Origin: Pegoplata infirma
Taxonomy: Eukaryota > Arthropoda > Insecta > Diptera > Anthomyiidae
Assembly: GCA_963921195.1 (NCBI GenBank)
Contig: OY992540.1
Coordinates: 173,385,896 to 173,449,895 of the forward strand
Length of the DNA: 64,000 nt
Reading direction: 5' to 3'
Shown here: positions 48,101-54,100 of the stretch, piece after piece
How the letters are laid out: each line of letters starts with the position of its first letter
Numbering within the stretch: the first letter of the stretch is position 1
Notes under the pieces: model-generated
Told to the model about the DNA's origin: nothing
What the model saw: only the letters and a program-made list of their open reading frames with translations
Database searches by the model: none
Program-made: the position numbers and the translations under genes

Positions 48101-51100
48101 TTAGCAGCACAACAAATTTTTTAAAGAAATGTTCGGGTTGACCAAGTTAAAACAGCATTCAAATACCCACAAAACAGATAAACAAACTTGTGCGGTTTAA
48201 ATAAGAATACAATTTTATTTTCGTATTCCAATTAGTTGAAATGCTTTAAAAAACTATAAAAAACAAGTTAATTACAATGAAAATTAATAAAGAAAAAATG
48301 GATGCTTACTTTGGTCTTCCTTTGCCACCGTTTAATTCAAATATGACATTATAATGAAAAAGAGAAAACAAAATAAAACTTCACAAAGAGGCAGTGATGC
48401 CACAGTAATAAAAATAAAAGGATTGCCAAAGACCAAAATAATCATAAATAAATTATTAAAAATAAGTTTAGGAATTCCCTGGTAGCGGGTTTGTAACAAT
48501 GATATTTATTTTTCAGCAGTTAAAATTTAATGTTGCTGTCTGTACAAATGAAAAATCTTATGCCTTTCAACTATTTTGTCACTAAAAAATATTTTGTGTA
48601 AAATATTTTTTGAAAAATCATTAAACAAAAGCGGATACAAAAAAATTTATTGTGCGTTTTAAAATTTTAATATATCAAAAATGTGTTTTTTAACATTTTT
48701 TTAAAGTGACGATTTTTTGACGACTTTATTTAAAACTTTTGACGATTTTGACGACTTTTTTTCTAAATTTTGACGATTTTTTACAAAAAAAGCCTGGCAG
48801 CACTGCTCTGGACCATGGAGTGGTCTGTGGTGTTAACATTTTTAGTATTTATTAACGTATTCTTTTCATGACGATTTTTTGATGACAAATTTTTTTCAAC
48901 TTGACGATTTTTTTTTAAAAATTGACGATTTCTCAAAAAAAAGTTGACAGCACTGAGTACACTAAGAAAAAAAAAATCTCAAATCAAGCAAAAACAACCT
49001 CATATTGAAAATAAAACAGTGACAAAAGTCAACAAACTTTGTTTTTTCTCAATTTGAAAATATTCATGGACACTTTTAATATGACTTTAATATGACAACA
49101 TTTTAAAACTGAAATGAAAGAACTGTGATTTGAATATGTTTCATGTTCAAATCAAAGGTGTTTATAATCAAATTAAAGTGAAAGTCATGTTTAATTTAAA
49201 ATTGACCATTATAAATATATAATTGTTTTATACTTATCTCTTAAAATTTTCTTTTGAAATAAAACAACTCAATTTTTCTTATACATTTGTATATTTTTTT
49301 TATTTTTCTTTAAAATTATTAAAAAGGTACATTTGTGTTATATATTTTGTATATCGTCGCTGCTTTAAAGAAAACACCACCTTTTCAAGCATTTTTCAAG
49401 ATGCCCACAAATTTGCTTAATTTTATCTTTTCGTGGTGCTTTAATATAATATAAATTTTGCAAATATTTTAATAATATTGCAATAGCCTATCTCCATTAA
49501 GTTATAAAAATAACCCTTGGAAATAGGCCAAAAATAACCCAAAAGTTCACAATTTAGCTTTTCTTTAAGTTTCTTTAAAAAAATGTTAAATACACACAGT
49601 TGTTTTCGTAAGAGCAGCGACGGTATTGAAAAAGAAACCCAATAATGTAAAGAACATATTCCTGGTGGTCATTTCAAGTTAATGATCCCCTCCTGGACTC
49701 CATATAACTTTCGACTTCTTCAAAATCTTTTTCTTTTCACTGTTTTGAATTTTATCTTGACAATTCACTTTTTACTCAATTTTTTTATTCTTTTAATTTA
49801 ATTACTTATTTATTAACTTTTTAAAATTTTATATGGAAAATTGTTTTTTATTAATGGCACACCACGATAATTTTTAATTATAATTGATTATTTTCAAAGC
49901 GTCATTGTTAAAATGGTTTAAATCTCATATTTAAAATGTTTATAATCAAAATGACGATTTTTAACATGGCGATACCATGAAATGAAAATGAGTTCTTGAA
50001 TACTTAATTCAAAAAAGCAAAATTTTAAAATTAAGGCCGAAACATTTTAAATATTAAAAAGTTCAACTTCATTATTAAAATTGTTTTTTAAAATTTGAGG
50101 ATTTTAAAAATGAGTATGAAAATTTTTGATTTGACTACGATTTTTTCCCTCAGTGTACAAGTATTAGTGACAGCACACGGTGTAACTTTTGACGTTTCAT
50201 ACAAAACGTAAACAAACCATTAAAATACATGCATAAAAGCTCACACGTACAGGCACACATACAGTAGGCAGCGATGATAATTCTGTACTAAAAACCATAC
50301 CACCATATTGGAAAGTACTCAATTAGCAACATTGTTTGCATACTAGTCTGTACTGTGGCACAGACTAATACAGACTCGACATAAGTGACAGGTGTCAAAA
50401 AAGTATTCTTTAACCATATGGTTAATATTTTAAAAATATTCTACGAATTAGGTTAGAAAGAGAAAACTGATATGACGCGCCATAAGAAAAATGGATGCCA
50501 GATCGGTTTTTGTTGTTTCACTCACTCCTAAGTCGTAGGAAGTGTTGCCATGTTAGCGTAAAACGGACTAAAAACCGCTGTGTTGTTTCCTAAAATCGCT
50601 TAGTTTTTCCCCATTTTTTCTTATAAAACTCTACTGTCGAGTCTGTATTTAGTCTGTGACTGTGGTCTCTTCACAATACAGCCAGGGGTGCCAGATGATT
50701 TCGATGAAAAATCGGCATATTTTCCAAAAAAAATCGGCATTATCGGCACTTCAATTTAAAAAATCGGCAAAAAAATCGGCAAATGGAAAATAACCATTTT
50801 AAATACAATAAATTACATTTCTATTGACAAATAAAAACGAAAGAGAACATTTTGGCATTAATATATGTATATAATAAATTTAATAACATAAAAATCAATC
50901 AGTAATAACCATTTTTTGTCTCTACAAAATTTTAAAATTTTTTTTTCCCAAAGAAAATTAAAAAATTAAAATTTTTAAAGACCAAAAAAATTTTCGATTA
51001 TCATAAAAATGATTTTTCAGTAATGTCCTAATATTAACTAATATTTTCAGCAAAAAAATCAAAAATATTCTTTTTCAGATTTTTCCGTTTTTTAAGATAA

Positions 51101-54100
51101 AAAACAGACCCACAGGCAAATTTTTTTACCCCAACGATAAGCGAAAAAATGTGTTTTCTACAGACAGTTGGACGGATATAGATAGGTTGACTTAAAGTCG
51201 ATTTAGGACCATGAATATATATTCTTTATTGAGTTCTAGACCTATATTTCGTATTACAAATGGAATGACAAACTTACATACATACACTTTAAAAAAAATG
51301 GTCCAGTTTCCTACTATAAATTGGGTAAATTTCTACAAATTCAAATAATATGCTACTATAAATTGTGTAGACTTCCAATAATTTTAGGTAAAACTGCGCA
51401 GTTTTCGTAAATTTACCCAATTTATAGCAGGATTCCGAAAAAAAGAATATAAAAAGCGACCGTGTTTTTGAGTTGATCAAAAAATCGGCCTTTTTGGAGC
51501 AAAAATCGGCAAATCGGCACTTTGATAATTTTGAGGCAAAAAATCGGCAAAATGCCGATAAATCGGCAAATATGGCAGCCCTGAATACAGCAGACAGCAA
51601 AATTTTTACATGGATTTGTAAATTTTGCTCTCTGCTGCTTGCTGCTGTATTGTAACCCGCTGTCTACACCTGGGAGAAATACTGAGATATTTGTATCAAG
51701 AAACGTCAAAATCAATCGCAAAGAAATTTCTCTCAGGTGTGGACTAAATATTAGTCTCAGTATTTGATCTCATCAGATAGTTGTTATGAGATATCTCATA
51801 ACAACAATCTGATGAGATTGGATCAGATCAAGTGTCAAATTCACTTATATTTGTATGTTTACAATTGTTTTTTGGAGCAAATGGCGTCGAAAAAAGGAAA
51901 AATAAAATAAATCATTAAAAAATAAGTGTATAAACAAATGTATGTGCTTAAATAATAGATTGTACATATATTTATGATGAAAAACATACATAGTTATTCC
52001 ACGGCTGATTGAAAATTATGAAATTTCATAAGAATAATTGCAGCTCGTTTTCCACACCATTTGATATTGAGATAAATATTGAAATTTCCCAACTGCTTCT
52101 CTGCCGACGTTATCTCAGCTTTCATGAAAAAATTCTCCCACGTGTAGATGGTGCGTAAAGAGACACTAAAGTACACTGTTCGATTTCACGGGAAAAAAAT
52201 CAGTCAAACTCCATATAAAAAAATAACTTTTAGCAACACTACACTCAAAATAATAACTCTGTTAAATTACAGAAAAACTCTTCTAATTTAACAGAGTACA
52301 CCATACTTTTCCAGATATAAAAAATACTATAAAACTCTGTAAAATGATTTTGACAAAAAAAACTGTTAATTTACAGAGTTTCTAGTAAAATATTGGTTAA
52401 ATAAAATAAAATTAAACACCATTTAGCAAATAAAAACTCTGTAAATTTACATTTATTTGTAAAATGCATTTGATGCAACCAAAATTTTACAGAAAATACT
52501 TTGTAAATTTACAGAGTTTAGTAAAATACATGTTATTTCGTAAAATTTTTATACGATTTTTTTTTTTGCACTTTTTTAACATTTTCTCAAAAAAAAAAAA
52601 AAAAAAAAATACAGATAAAATTTTGGTGTTTTTACAGAAAACTCTGATTTTAACTATGAAATTAAGATTACTCAGAAAGAATTAAAAATTCAGATAAAAC
52701 TTAGGTTTTTTGTTATAGAAAACACAGAGTATTTCGCCTAAATCTGTATTTAAGCAGAAACCTCTGTTAAATATCTGAAAAATTAAGATTACAAAGTTAA
52801 AGGTAATATAACAGATGAATCTTTGTTTTTTTGTCACAACAAAATACAAAGTATTTTCTTTAAATCTGTATTTTGACAGACAAATCTGTCAAATATCTGT
52901 TGAATTGAGATTACAGTCATTTTACAGAGTATTTTCCAGAGTTATTATTTTGAGTGTAGGAATCATAAGGAAATTGTTGAAAAAGTTTTCACGCATTTTT
53001 ATTATACAAAACAATTTAAATTGCCGTGAAAAAGTGACATTTCAGTTTTGTTATGATCGTTTCTTTCTTATAATTGTCAGAAGTTGTTGATTTGATAAGT
53101 GAAATTTTCAACGTAAAAAACAGAGTTCTTAGCTGAAACCTCCATATCGTATATGAGGCATTTCACGCCAACTGTTCCACTACAGAAAAACCATAGTGGT
53201 TTCAATGGGATATCATTTGCAAAGTATTCGCTCTTAGGGTACTATTAAATAACAAAAATAAAATTAAAGTTTTTCCAAAAAGTGGGCCTTGTAGGCGTGG
53301 TCAAATATTGAAAATATCAAACTTTTTTGCCTGAGTACCTTTACTTCAATATTTATGCAAATTAAATGAAACACAGTAAAGTCTTTAAGACAAAAGTTTT
53401 TTTATAGATTTTTGTATGGGCTATCGATTAAAAAAATAAAAATTGGAAAATTTTCAGAAGAAGTTCTAAATTTTTCAAATTTAAACTTAAACTTTATTAA
53501 TCAAAAAACACGCCGCAATTTTATTTTTTTTTATTTTTTTAAAAAAAAAGTTAAAGTGCTTTTCTATCTGTTCAGAAATTTTCAGAGATGTGTTTTGCCT
53601 TGTTTTCGAGAAATCAAATGTCAAAGACTGCTATACGCTATACTGCTATATAAAATGAAATATCGTTCGTGACTAATTTTTTTCTTTCATGAGCGTGCGT
53701 AATCGTTATTAAACACTCACTCACGCTACCATTGCCTCTTAAAATATTTTTTAATAATATTTCTCATACGCACACGTTTTATACACCATTATTGTATAAA
53801 ATAAGCGTGTTGCAATCTTTGACATTTGATTTCTCGAAAACAAGGCAAAACACATCTCTGAAAATTTCAGAACAGATAGAAAAGTCCTTTAACTTTTTTT
53901 TTTAAAATTAAAAAAAAATAAAATTGCGGCATGTTTTTTGATAATTAAAGTTTAAGTTTAAATTTAAAAAATTCAGAACTTCTTCTGAAAAATTTCCAAT
54001 TTTTATTTTTTAATCGATAGCCCATACAAAAATCTATATAAAACTTTTGTCTTTAAGACTTTACTGTGTTTCATTTAATTTGCATAAATATTGAAATAAA

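Larger units (their letters stand above)
36371..48498 (-). mobile_element. BEL/Pao LTR retrotransposon, nearly complete but interrupted
   Basis: The direct LTRs 36371-36741 and 48130-48498 start TG and end CA, and the 5-bp duplication ATGAT is at 36366-36370 and 48499-48503. Genes run on the minus strand: gag with PHD finger, then protease, reverse transcriptase, RNase H and integrase. Without the hAT-like insertion the element is about 6.4 kb, a normal BEL size. There is no env; pol ends about 60 bases from the 3' LTR. The LTRs differ by only two small changes, so the insertion is recent. Confidence 0.95.
35706..48805. mobile_element. hAT-like element A (TGACGATTTT motif) hosting a BEL retrotransposon
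   Basis: Ends CAGTGCTGCCAG and CTGGCAGCACTG are exact complements. The 8-bp duplication CTCTGGAC is at 35698-35705 and 48806-48813. Only about 970 bp belong to the element itself (35706-36370 and 48504-48805), largely TGACGATTTT repeats. The left part also contains a GCTAAA-rich segment (35980-36130) like the one at the right window edge. There is no transposase. Confidence 0.9.

Noticed and set aside
48080..48129. tRNA primer binding site next to the 5' LTR
   Set aside because: No TGG-starting match to a tRNA 3' end could be recognised; the nearest candidate (TTGTTGTGCTGC on the minus strand) is too weak to call.
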